Assembly (NCBI GenBank): GCA_039105265.1 | Contig: JAPFFF010000120.1 | Span: forward strand, 1 to 45,900 | Length of the DNA stretch: 45,900 nucleotides | Origin: Tritrichomonas musculus | Lineage: Eukaryota > Parabasalia > Tritrichomonadida > Tritrichomonadidae | Direction of reading: 5' to 3' | Shown: in pieces, positions 10,709-23,187 of the stretch | Layout of the letters: the number at the start of each line of letters is the position of its first letter | How positions within the stretch are numbered: position 1 is the first letter of the stretch | Notes under the pieces: generated by a model | The model's input: the letters and a program-made list of their open reading frames with translations, nothing else | What the model was told of the DNA's origin: nothing | Databases searched by the model: none | Program-made: the position numbers and the translations under genes

Positions 10709-13700
10709 AATCATCAGATGCAACGAGAACTACAGTTGAATCATCAGATTCAACGAGAACTGCAGTTGAATCATCAGATTCAACGAGAACTGCAGTTGAA
10801 TCATCAGATTCAACGAGAACTGCAGTTGAATCATCAGATTCAACGAGAACTGCAGTTGAATCATCAGATTCAACGACAACTGCAGTTGAATCATCAGATT
10901 CAACGAGAACTGCAGTTGAATCATCAGATTCAAAGAGAACTGCAGTTGAATCATCAGATGCAACGAGAACTGCAGTTGAATCATCAGATTCAACGAGAAC
11001 TGCAGTTTAATAATAAGATTCAACGAGAACTGCAGTTTAATAATAAGATGAAACAAGAACTGCAGTTGAATAATCAGATGCAACGAGAACTGCAGTTGAA
11101 TCATCAGATTCAACGACAACTGCAGTTGAATCATCAGATTCAACGAGAACTGCAGTTGAATCATCAGATGCAACGAGAACTGCAGTTGAATCATCAGATT
11201 CAACGAGAACTGCAGTTTAATAATAAGATTCAACGAGAACTGCAGTTTAATAATAAGATGAAACAAGAACTGCAGTTGAATAATCAGATGCAACGAGAAC
11301 TGCAGTTGAATCATCAGATGCAACGAGAACTGCAGTTGAATCATCAGATGCAACGAGAACTGCAGTTGAATCATCAGATTCAACGAGAACTGCAGTTGAA
11401 TCATCAGATGCAACGAGAACTGCAGTTGAATCATCAGATTCAACGAGAACTTCAGTTGAATCATCAGATTCAACGAGAACTGCAGTTGAATCATCAGATG
11501 CAACGAGAACTGCAGTTGAATCATCAGATGAAACAAGAACTGCAGTTGAATCATCAGATGCAACGAGAACTGCAGTTGAATCATCAGATGCAACGAGAAC
11601 TGCAGTTGAATCATCAGATGCAACGAGAACTGCAGTTGAATCATCAGATGCAACGACAACTGCAGTTGAATCATCAGATGCAACGAGAACTGCAGTTGAA
11701 TCATCAGATTCAACGACAACTGCAGTTGAATCATCAGATGCAACGAGAACTGCAGTTGAATCATCAGATGCAACGAGAACTGCAGTTGAATCATCAGATT
11801 CAACGAGAACTGCAGTTGAATCATCAGATTCAACGAGAACTGCAGTTGAATCATCAGATTCAACGAGAACTGCAGTTGAATCATCAGATGCAACGACAAC
11901 TGCAGTTGAATCATCAGATGCAACGACAACTGCAGTTGAATCATCAGATGCAACGAGAACTGCAGTTGAATCATCAGATGCAACGAGAACTGCAGTTTAA
12001 TAATAAGATTCAACGAGAACTGCAGTTGAATCATCAGATGAAACAAGAACTGCAGTTGAATCATCAGATGCAACAAGAACTGCAGTTGAATCATCAGATG
12101 CAACGAGAACTGCAGTTGAATCATCAGATGCAACGAGAACTGCAGTTGAACCATCAGATGCAACAAGAACTGCCGTTTAATATTAAGATGCAACAAGAAC
12201 TGCAGTTGAATCATCAGATGCAACGAGAACTGCAGTTGAATCATCAGATTCAACGAGAACTGCAGTTGAATCATCAGATGCAACGACAACTGCAGTTGAA
12301 TCATCAGATGCAACGAGAACTGCAGTTGAATCATCAGATGCAACGAGAACTGCAGTTGAATCATCAGATTCAACGAGAACTGCAGTTGAATCATCAGATT
12401 CAACGAGAACTGCAGTTTAATAATAAGATTCAACGAGAACTGCAGTTTAATAATAAGATGAAACAAGAACTGCAGTTGAATCATCAGATGCAACGAGAAC
12501 TGCAGTTGAATCATCAGATGCAACGAGAACTGCAGTTGAATCATCAGATTCAACGAGAACTGCAGTTGAATCATCAGATGCAACGACAACTGCAGTTGAA
12601 TCATCAGATTCAACGAGAACTGCAGTTGAATCATCAGATTCAACGAGAACTGCAGTTGAATCATCAAATGCAACGAGAACTGCCGTTTAATATTAAGATG
12701 CAACAAGAACTGCAGTTGAATCATCAGATGCAACGACAACTGCAGTTGAATCATCAGATTCAACGAGAACTGCAGTTGAATCATCAGATTCAACGAGAAC
12801 TGCAGTTGAATCATCAGATTCAACGAGAACTGCAGTTGAATCATCAGATGCAACGAGAACTGCAGTTGAATCATCAGATGCAACGAGAACTACAGTTGAA
12901 TCATCAGATTCAACGAGAACTGCAGTTGAATCATCAGATTCAACGAGAACTGCAGTTGAATCATCAGATTCAACGAGAACTGCAGTTGAATCATCAGATT
13001 CAACGAGAACTGCAGTTGAATCATCAGATTCAACGACAACTGCAGTTGAATCATCAGATTCAACGAGAACTGCAGTTGAATCATCAGATTCAACGAGAAC
13101 TGCAGTTGAATCATCAGATTCAACGAGAACTGCAGTTGAATCATCAGATTCAACGAGAACTGCAGTTTAATAATAAGATGCAACGAGAACTGCAGTTGAA
13201 TAATCAGATTCAACGAGAACTGCAGTTGAATCATCAGATGCAACGAGAACTGCAGTTGAATCATCAGATTCAACGACAACTGCAGTTGAATCATCAGATT
13301 CAACGAGAACTGCAGTTGAATCATCAGATGCAACGAGAACTGCAGTTGAATCATCAGATTCAACGAGAACTGCAGTTGAATCATCAGATGCAACGACAAC
13401 TGCAGTTGAATCATCAGATTCAACGAGAACTGCAGTTGAATCATCAGATGCAACGAGAACTGCAGTTGAATCATCAGATGCAACGAGAACTGCAGTTGAA
13501 TCATCAGATGCAACGAGAACTGCAGTTGAATCATCAGATGCAACGAGAACTGCAGTTGAATCATCAGATGCAACGAGAACTGCAGTTGAATCATCAGATG
13601 CAACGAGAACTGCAGTTGAATCATCAGATGCAACGAGAACTGCAGTTGAATCATCAGATGCAACGAGAACTGCAGTTGAACCATCAGATGCAACAAGAAC

Positions 13701-15166
13701 TGCCGTTTAATATTAAGATGCAACAAGAACTGCAGTTGAATCATCAGATGCAACGAGAACTGCAGTTGAATCATCAGATGCAACGAGAACTGCAGTTGAA
13801 TCATCAGATGCAACGAGAACTGCAGTTGAATCATCAGATGCAACGACAACTGCAGTTGAATCATCAGATGCAACGAGAACTGCAGTTGAATCATCAGATG
13901 CAACGAGAACTGCAGTTGAATCATCAGATTCAACGAGAACTGCAGTTGAATCATCAGATTCAACGAGAACTGCAGTTTAATAATAAGATTCAACGAGAAC
14001 TGCAGTTTAATAATAAGATGAAACAAGAACTGCAGTTGAATCATCAGATGCAACGACAACTGCAGTTGAATCATCAGATGCAACGAGAACTGCAGTTGAA
14101 TCATCAGATGCAACGAGAACTGCAGTTGAATCATCAGATTCAACGAGAACTGCAGTTGAATCATCAGATGCAACGACAACTGCAGTTGAATCATCAGATT
14201 CAACGAGAACTGCAGTTGAATCATCAAATGCAACGAGAACTGCCGTTTAATATTAAGATGCAACAAGAACTGCAGTTGAATCATCAGATGCAACGACAAC
14301 TGCAGTTGAATCATCAGATTCAACGAGAACTGCAGTTGAATCATCAGATTCAACGAGAACTGCAGTTGAATCATCAAATGCAACGAGAACTGCCGTTTAA
14401 TATTAAGATGCAACAAGAACTGCAGTTGAATCATCAGATGCAACGACAACTGCAGTTGAATCATCAGATTCAACGAGAACTGCAGTTGAATCATCAGATG
14501 CAACGAGAACTGCAGTTGAATCATCAGATGCAACGAGAACTGCAGTTGAATCATCAGATGCAACGAGAACTGCAGTTGAATCATCAGATTCAACGAGAAC
14601 TGCAGTTGAATCATCAGATGCAACGAGAACTGCAGTTGAATCATCAGATGCAACGAGAACTGCAGTTGAATCATCAGATGCAACGAGAACTGCAGTTGAA
14701 TCATCAGATGCAACGAGAACTGCCGTTTAATATTAAGATGCAACAAGAACTGCAGTTGAATCATCAGATGCAACGACAACTGCAGTTGAATCATCAGATT
14801 CAACGAGAACTGCAGTTGAATCATCAGATGCAACGACAACTGCAGTTGAATCATCAGATGCAACGAGAACTGCAGTTGAATCATCAGATGCAACGAGAAC
14901 TGCAGTTGAATCATCAGATTCAACGAGAACTGCAGTTGAATCATCAGATGCAACGAGAACTGCAGTTGAATCATCAGATGCAACGAGAACTGCAGTTGAA
15001 TCATCAGATGCAACGAGAACTGCAGTTGAATCATCAGATGCAACGAGAACTGCAGTTGAATCATCAGATGCAACGACAACTGCAGTTGAATCATCAGATT
15101 CAACGAGAACTGCAGTTGAATCATCAGATGCAACGAGAACTGCAGTTGAATCATCAGATGAAATAA
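10496..15166 (+). other. Open frame of decapeptide repeats ending at TAA
   Basis: This stop-free stretch lies between the TAG ending at 10495 and a TAA at 15164-15166. The TAA stands where sister units have CAA (ATGAAACAA), so it is a single C-to-T change at a Gln codon. Continuity resumes immediately after it. The upstream stretches 6329-8665, 8666-9565 and 9566-10495 are interrupted only by TAG in place of CAG. Confidence 0.18.
10709..12868 (+). repeat. 2,160-bp higher-order block
   Basis: Seventy-two units from one CTACAG G-type unit to the next such unit (12869). Markers inside include the unique CAAAGAG unit (near 10931), two pairs of AATAATAAG units each followed by an AATAATCAG unit, a CTTCAG unit (near 11450), and two CTGCCG/AATATTAAG junctions. 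The block recurs at 31402-33561 and forms the first part of the blocks at 33562 and 38902. Confidence 0.85.
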
Positions 15167-15175
15167 GAACTGCAG

Positions 15176-18100
15176 TTGAATCATCAGATTCAACGAGAAC
15201 TGCAGTTGAACCATCAGATTCAACGAGAACTGCAGTTGAATCATCAGATGCAACGACAACTGCAGTTGAATCATCAGATGCAACGAGAACTGCAGTTGAA
15301 TCATCAGATGCAACGAGAACTGCAGTTGAATCATCAGATTCAACGAGAACTGCAGTTGAATCATCAGATGCAACGACAACTGCAGTTGAATCATCAGATG
15401 CAACGAGAACTGCAGTTGAATCATCAGATGCAACGAGAACTGCAGTTGAATCATCAGATTCAACGAGAACTGCAGTTGAATCATCAGATGCAACGAGAAC
15501 TGCAGTTGAATCATCAGATGCAACGAGAACTGCAGTTGAATCATCAGATGCAACGAGAACTGCAGTTGAATCATCAGATGCAACGAGAACTGCAGTTGAA
15601 TCATCAGATGCAACGAGAACTGCAGTTGAATCATCAGATGCAACGAGAACTGCAGTTGAATCATCAGATGCAACAAGAACTGCCGTTTAATATTAAGATG
15701 CAACAAGAACTGCAGTTGAATCATCAGATGCAACGAGAACTGCAGTTGAATCATCAGATTCAACGAGAACTGCAGTTGAATCATCAGATTCAACGACAAC
15801 TGCAGTTGAATCATCAGATGCAACGAGAACTGCAGTTGAATCATCAGATGCAACGAGAACTGCAGTTGAATCATCAGATGCAACGAGAACTGCAGTTGAA
15901 TCATCAGATTCAACGAGAACTGCAGTTGAATCATCAGATTCAACGAGAACTGCAGTTTAATAATAAGATTCAACGAGAACTGCAGTTTAATAATAAGATG
16001 AAACAAGAACTGCAGTTGAATCATCAGATGCAACGACAACTGCAGTTGAATCATCAGATGCAACGAGAACTGCAGTTGAATCATCAGATGCAACGAGAAC
16101 TGCAGTTGAATCATCAGATTCAACGAGAACTGCAGTTGAATCATCAGATGCAACGACAACTGCAGTTGAATCATCAGATTCAACGAGAACTGCAGTTGAA
16201 TCATCAGATTCAACGAGAACTGCAGTTGAATCATCAAATGCAACGAGAACTGCCGTTTAATATTAAGATGCAACAAGAACTGCAGTTGAATCATCAGATG
16301 CAACGACAACTGCAGTTGAATCATCAGATTCAACGAGAACTGCAGTTGAATCATCAGATTCAACGAGAACTGCAGTTGAATCATCAAATGCAACGAGAAC
16401 TGCCGTTTAATATTAAGATGCAACAAGAACTGCAGTTGAATCATCAGATGCAACGACAACTGCAGTTGAATCATCAGATTCAACGAGAACTGCAGTTGAA
16501 TCATCAGATGCAACGAGAACTGCAGTTGAATCATCAGATGCAACGAGAACTGCAGTTGAATCATCAGATGCAACGAGAACTGCAGTTGAATCATCAGATG
16601 CAACGAGAACTGCAGTTGAATCATCAGATTCAACGAGAACTGCAGTTGAATCATCAGATGCAACGAGAACTGCAGTTGAATCATCAGATGCAACGAGAAC
16701 TGCAGTTGAATCATCAGATGCAACGAGAACTGCAGTTGAATCATCAGATGCAACGAGAACTGCAGTTGAATCATCAGATGCAACGACAACTGCAGTTGAA
16801 TCATCAGATGCAACGAGAACTGCAGTTGAATCATCAGATTCAACGAGAACTGCAGTTGAATCATCAGATGCAACGAGAACTGCAGTTGAATCATCAGATG
16901 CAACGAGAACTGCAGTTGAATCATCAGATTCAACGAGAACTGCAGTTGAATCATCAGATGCAACGAGAACTGCAGTTGAATCATCAGATTCAACGAGAAC
17001 TGCAGTTGAATCATCAGATGCAACGAGAACTGCAGTTGAATCATCAGATGCAACGACAACTGCAGTTGAATCATCAGATGCAACGAGAACTGCAGTTGAA
17101 TCATCAGATGCAACGAGAACTGCAGTTTAATAATAAGATTCAACGAGAACTGCAGTTGAATCATCAGATGAAACAAGAACTGCAGTTGAATCATCAGATG
17201 CAACAAGAACTGCAGTTGAATCATCAGATTCAACGAGAACTGCAGTTGAATCATCAGATTCAACGAGAACTGCAGTTGAACCATCAGATTCAACGAGAAC
17301 TACAGTTGAATCATCAGATTCAACGAGAACTGCAGTTGAATCATCAGATTCAACGAGAACTACAGTTGAATCATCAGATTCAACGAGAACTGCAGTTGAA
17401 TCATCAGATGCAACGAGAACTACAGTTGAATCATCAGATTCAACGAGAACTGCAGTTGAATCATCAGATGCAACGACAACTGCAGTTGAATCATCAGATG
17501 CAACGACAACTGCAGTTGAATCATCAGATTCAACGAGAACTGCAGTTGAATCATCAGATGCAACGAGAACTGCAGTTGAATCATCAGATGCAACGAGAAC
17601 TGCAGTTGAATCATCAGATGCAACAAGAACTGCAGTTGAATCATCAGATTCAACGAGAACTGCAGTTGAATCATCAGATGCAACGAGAACTGCAGTTGAA
17701 TCATCAGATGCAACGAGAACTGCAGTTGAATCATCAGATGCAACGAGAACTGCAGTTGAATCATCAGATGCAACGAGAACTGCAGTTTAATAATAAGATT
17801 CAACAAGAACTGCAGTTTAATCATAAGATTCAACGAGAACTGCAGTTTAATCATAAGATTCAACGAGAACTGCAGTTTAATAATAAGATTCAACAAGAAC
17901 TGCAGTTGAATCATCAGATGCAACGACAACTGCAGTTGAATCATCAGATTCAACGAGAACTGCAGTTGAATCATCAGATTCAACGAGAACTGCAGTTGAA
18001 TCATCAGATGCAACGAGAACTGCAGTTGAATCATCAGATGCAACGAGAACTGCAGTTGAATCATCAGATGCAACGAGAACTACAGTTTAATAATAAGATT

Positions 18101-21100
18101 CAACGAGAACTGCAGTTGAATCATCAGATGCAACAAGAACTGCAGTTGAACCATCAGATTCAACAAGAACTGCAGTTTAATCATAAGATTCAACGAGAAC
18201 TGCAGTTGAATCATCAGATTCAACGAGAACTACAGTTGAATCATCAGATTCAACCAGAACTGCAGTTGAATCATCAGATGCAACGAGAACTACAGTTGAA
18301 TCATCAGATTCAACGAGAACTGCAGTTGAATCATCAGATGCAACGACAACTGCAGTTGAATCATCAGATGCAACGACAACTGCAGTTGAATCATCAGATT
18401 CAACGAGAACTGCAGTTGAATCATCAGATGCAACGAGAACTGCAGTTGAATCATCAGATTCAACGAGAACTGCAGTTGAATCATCAGATGCAACAAGAAC
18501 TGCAGTTGAATCATCAGATTCAACGAGAACTGCAGTTGAATCATCAGATGCAACGAGAACTGCAGTTGAATCATCAGATGCAACGAGAACTGCAGTTGAA
18601 TCATCAGATGCAACGAGAACTGCAGTTGAATCATCAGATGCAACGAGAACTGCAGTTTAATAATAAGATTCAACAAGAACTGCAGTTTAATCATAAGATT
18701 CAACGAGAACTGCAGTTTAATCATAAGATTCAACGAGAACTGCAGTTTAATAATAAGATTCAACAAGAACTGCAGTTGAATCATCAGATGCAACGAGAAC
18801 TGCAGTTGAATCATCAGATTCAACGAGAACTGCAGTTGAATCATCAGATTCAACGAGAACTGCAGTTGAATCATCAGATGCAACGAGAACTGCAGTTGAA
18901 TCATCAGATGCAACGAGAACTGCAGTTGAATCATCAGATGCAACGAGAACTACAGTTTAATAATAAGATTCAACGAGAACTGCAGTTTAATAATAAGATG
19001 AAACAAGAACTGCAGTTGAATAATCAGATGCAACGAGAACTGCAGTTGAACCATCAGATTCAACGAGAACTGCAGTTGAATCATCAGATGCAACGAGAAC
19101 TACAGTTGAATCATCAGATTCAACGAGAACTGCAGTTGAATCATCAGATGCAACGAGAACTACAGTTGAATCATCAGATTCAACGAGAACTGCAGTTGAA
19201 TCATCAGATGCAACAAGAACTGCAGTTGAATCATCAGATTCAACGAGAACTGCAGTTGAATCATCAGATTCAACGAGAACTGCAGTTGAACCATCAGATT
19301 CAACGAGAACTACAGTTGAATCATCAGATTCAACGAGAACTGCAGTTGAATCATCAGATTCAACGAGAACTACAGTTGAATCATCAGATTCAACGAGAAC
19401 TGCAGTTGAATCATCAGATGCAACGAGAACTACAGTTGAATCATCAGATTCAACGAGAACTGCAGTTGAATCATCAGATGCAACGACAACTGCAGTTGAA
19501 TCATCAGATGCAACGAGAACTGCAGTTGAATCATCAGATTCAACGAGAACTGCAGTTGAATCATCAGATGCAACGAGAACTGCAGTTGAATCATCAGATG
19601 CAACGAGAACTGCAGTTTAATAATAAGATGAAACAAGAACTGCAGTTGAATCATCAGATGCAACGAGAACTGCAGTTGAATCATCAGATGCAACAAGAAC
19701 TGCAGTTGAATCATCAGATTCAACGAGAACTGCAGTTGAATCATCAGATGCAACGACAACTGCAGTTGAATCATCAGATGCAACGACAACTGCAGTTGAA
19801 TCATCAGATGCAACGAGAACTGCAGTTGAATCATCAGATTCAACGAGAACTACAGTTGAATCATCAGATTCAACGAGAACTGCAGTTGAATCATCAGATG
19901 CAACGAGAACTACAGTTGAATCATCAGATTCAACGAGAACTGCAGTTGAATCATCAGATGCAACGAGAACTGCAGTTGAATCATCAGATTCAACGACAAC
20001 TGCAGTTGAATCATCAGATTCAACGAGAACTGCAGTTGAATCATCAGATGCAACGAGAACTGCAGTTGAATCATCAGATTCAACGAGAACTGCAGTTGAA
20101 TCATCAGATGCAACAAGAACTGCAGTTGAATCATCAGATTCAACGAGAACTGCAGTTGAATCATCAGATTCAACGAGAACTGCAGTTGAATCATCAGATG
20201 CAACGAGAACTGCAGTTGAATCATCAGATGCAACGAGAACTGCAGTTGAATCATCAGATGCAACGAGAACTGCAGTTTAATAATAAGATTCAACAAGAAC
20301 TGCAGTTTAATCATAAGATTCAACGAGAACTGCAGTTTAATCATAAGATTCAACGAGAACTGCAGTTTAATAATAAGATTCAACAAGAACTGCAGTTGAA
20401 TCATCAGATGCAACGAGAACTGCAGTTGAATCATCAGATTCAACGAGAACTGCAGTTGAATCATCAGATTCAACGAGAACTGCAGTTGAATCATCAGATG
20501 CAACGAGAACTGCAGTTGAATCATCAGATGCAACGAGAACTGCAGTTGAATCATCAGATGCAACGAGAACTGCAGTTGAATCATCAGATTCAACGAGAAC
20601 TGCAGTTGAATCATCAGATGCAACGAGAACTGCAGTTGAATCATCAGATTCAACGAGAACTGCAGTTGAATCATCAGATGCAACGAGAACTACAGTTGAA
20701 TCATCAGATTCAACGAGAACTGCAGTTGAATCATCAGATGCAACGAGAACTACAGTTGAATCATCAGATTCAACGAGAACTGCAGTTGAATCATCAGATG
20801 CAACGACAACTGCAGTTGAATCATCAGATTCAACGAGAACTGCAGTTGAATCATCAGATTCAACGAGAACTGCAGTTGAACCATCAGATTCAACGAGAAC
20901 TACAGTTGAATCATCAGATTCAACGAGAACTGCAGTTGAATCATCAGATTCAACGAGAACTACAGTTGAATCATCAGATTCAACGAGAACTGCAGTTGAA
21001 TCATCAGATGCAACGAGAACTACAGTTGAATCATCAGATTCAACGAGAACTGCAGTTGAATCATCAGATGCAACGACAACTGCAGTTGAATCATCAGATG

Positions 21101-23170
21101 CAACGACAACTGCAGTTGAATCATCAGATTCAACGAGAACTGCAGTTGAATCATCAGATGCAACGAGAACTGCAGTTGAATCATCAGATGCAACGAGAAC
21201 TGCAGTTTAATAATAAGATGAAACAAGAACTGCAGTTGAATCATCAGATGCAACGAGAACTGCAGTTGAATCATCAGATGCAACGAGAACTGCAGTTGAA
21301 TCATCAGATGCAACGACAACTGCAGTTGAATCATCAGATGCAACGAGAACTGCAGTTGAATCATCAGATGCAACGAGAACTGCAGTTTAATAATAAGATG
21401 AAACAAGAACTGCAGTTGAATCATCAGATGCAACGACAACTGCAGTTGAATCATCAGATGCAACGAGAACTGCAGTTGAATCATCAGATGCAACGAGAAC
21501 TGCAGTTGAATCATCAGATTCAACGAGAACTGCAGTTGAATCATCAGATTCAACGAGAACTGCAGTTGAATCATCAGATGCAACGAGAACTGCAGTTGAA
21601 TCATCAGATGCAACGAGAACTACAGTTGAATCATCAGATTCAACGAGAACTGCAGTTGAACCATCAGATTCAACGAGAACTGCAGTTGAACCATCAGATT
21701 CAACGAGAACTGCAGTTGAATCATCAGATTCAACGAGAACTGCAGTTGAACCATCAGATTCAACGAGAACTGCAGTTGAATCATCAGATTCAACGAGAAC
21801 TGCAGTTGAATCATCAGATTCAACGAGAACTGCAGTTGAACCATCAGATGCAACGAGAACTGCAGTTGAATCATCAGATGCAACGAGAACTGCAGTTTAA
21901 TAATAAGATGCAACAAGAACTGCAGTTGAATCATCAGATGCAACGAGAACTGCAGTTGAATCATCAGATGCAACGAGAACTGCAGTTGAATCATCAGATG
22001 CAGCGAGAACTGCAGTTGAATCATCAGATTCAACGAGAACTGCAGTTGAATCATCAGATTCAACGAGAACTGCAGTTGAATCATCAGATGCAACGAGAAC
22101 TGCAGTTGAATCATCAGATGCAACGAGAACTACAGTTGAATCATCAGATTCAACGAGAACTGCAGTTGAATCATCAGATTCAACGAGAACTGCAGTTGAA
22201 TCATCAGATTCAACGAGAACTGCAGTTGAACCATCAGATTCAACGAGAACTGCAGTTGAATCATCAGATGCAACGAGAACTGCAGTTGAATCATCAGATG
22301 CAACGAGAACTGCAGTTGAATCATCAGATTCAACGAGAACTGCAGTTGAATCATCAGATGCAACGAGAACTGCAGTTGAATCATCAGATTCAACGAGAAC
22401 TGCAGTTGAACCATCAGATTCAACGAGAACTGCAGTTGAATCATCAGATGCAACGAGAACTGCAGTTGAATCATCAGATGCAACGAGAACTGCAGTTTAA
22501 TAATAAGATTCAACGAGAACTGCAGTTGAATCATCAGATGCAACGAGAACTGCAGTTGAATCATCAGATGCAACGAGAACTGCAGTTGAATCATCAGATG
22601 CAACGAGAACTGCAGTTGAATCATCAGATGCAACGAGAACTGCAGTTGAATCATCAGATGCAACGAGAACTGCAGTTGAATCATCAGATGCAACGAGAAC
22701 TGCAGTTGAATCATCAGATGCAACGAGAACTGCAGTTGAATCATCAGATGCAACGAGAACTGCAGTTGAATCATCAGATGCAACGAGAACTGCAGTTGAA
22801 TCATCAGATGCAACGAGAACTGCAGTTGAACCATCAGATGCAACAAGAACTGCCGTTTAATATTAAGATGCAACAAAAACTGCAGTTGAATCATCAGATG
22901 CAACGAGAACTGCAGTTGAATCATCAGATTCAACGAGAACTGCAGTTGAATCATCAGATTCAACGACAACTGCAGTTGAATCATCAGATGCAACGAGAAC
23001 TGCAGTTGAATCATCAGATGCAACGAGAACTGCAGTTGAATCATCAGATGCAACGAGAACTGCAGTTGAATCATCAGATTCAACGAGAACTGCAGTTGAA
23101 TCATCAGATTCAACGAGAACTGCAGTTTAATAATAAGATTCAACGAGAACTGCAGTTTAATAAAAGATGA
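15176..23170 (+). other. Long open frame of decapeptide repeats (about 2,660 codons)
   Basis: Plus frame 1 stays open for about 8 kb and ends at the TGA made by the 29-nt unit at 23159. Content is the same decapeptide family, including one private Arg-to-Pro unit near 18255. The minus strand in the same codon register is closed at each CTA codon, so the minus-strand open frames here are shadows. Confidence 0.2.
15659..20608 (+). repeat. Older, more diverged copy of about 2221-7048
   Basis: The variant order follows 2221-7048 with offsets of 13,438, then 13,439 after the 29-nt unit at 2551, then 13,559 after a four-unit insertion near 16350-16470, and finally 13,560. Several units differ in the G/T state at position 12 or by whole-unit insertion or deletion. 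At the place matching the 29-nt unit, this copy has a full 30-nt unit (15989-16018), so the one-base loss arose after the two lineages separated. It also retains the full four-unit FNNK/FNHK cluster at 20279-20398 that is shortened at 6749-6838. Confidence 0.75.
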
Positions 23171-23187
23171 AACAAGAACTGCAGTTG
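23159..23187 (+). repeat. 29-nt repeat unit, second copy
   Basis: Identical to the unit at 2551-2579, with the same AATAAAAG start and the same ATGA overlap (ATG at 23167, TGA ending at 23170). It is a marker that pairs the two arms of the large duplication. Confidence 0.95.

Larger units (their letters stand above)
1..13078 (+). repeat. Large array duplication, left copy
   Basis: The order of unit variants here is reproduced at 20609-33771. The offset is 20,608 up to the scrambled patch at 6210 and 20,693 after it. Rare shared markers confirm homology: the 29-nt unit at 2551, a CAAAAA variant near 2266, three TAG-bearing units (8663, 9563, 10493), a CAAAGAG unit near 10931 and a CTTCAG unit near 11450. 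The first clear difference on the right is the unit at 13079, which has CAACGAG where the right copy at 33772 has CAAAGAG. The left limit lies outside the window. Apart from the patch at 6210 I found no difference while reading, which suggests a recent exchange or an assembly duplication. Confidence 0.88.

Noticed and set aside
12890-17293. Long minus-strand open frame of MHLMIQLQFSL-type repeats (1,467 codons), with similar frames across the window
   Set aside because: It is the exact antisense of plus frame 1. It is open only because the consensus lacks CTA, TTA and TCA codons in that register, and it is closed wherever a CTACAG unit occurs. No independent evidence supports a minus-strand gene.
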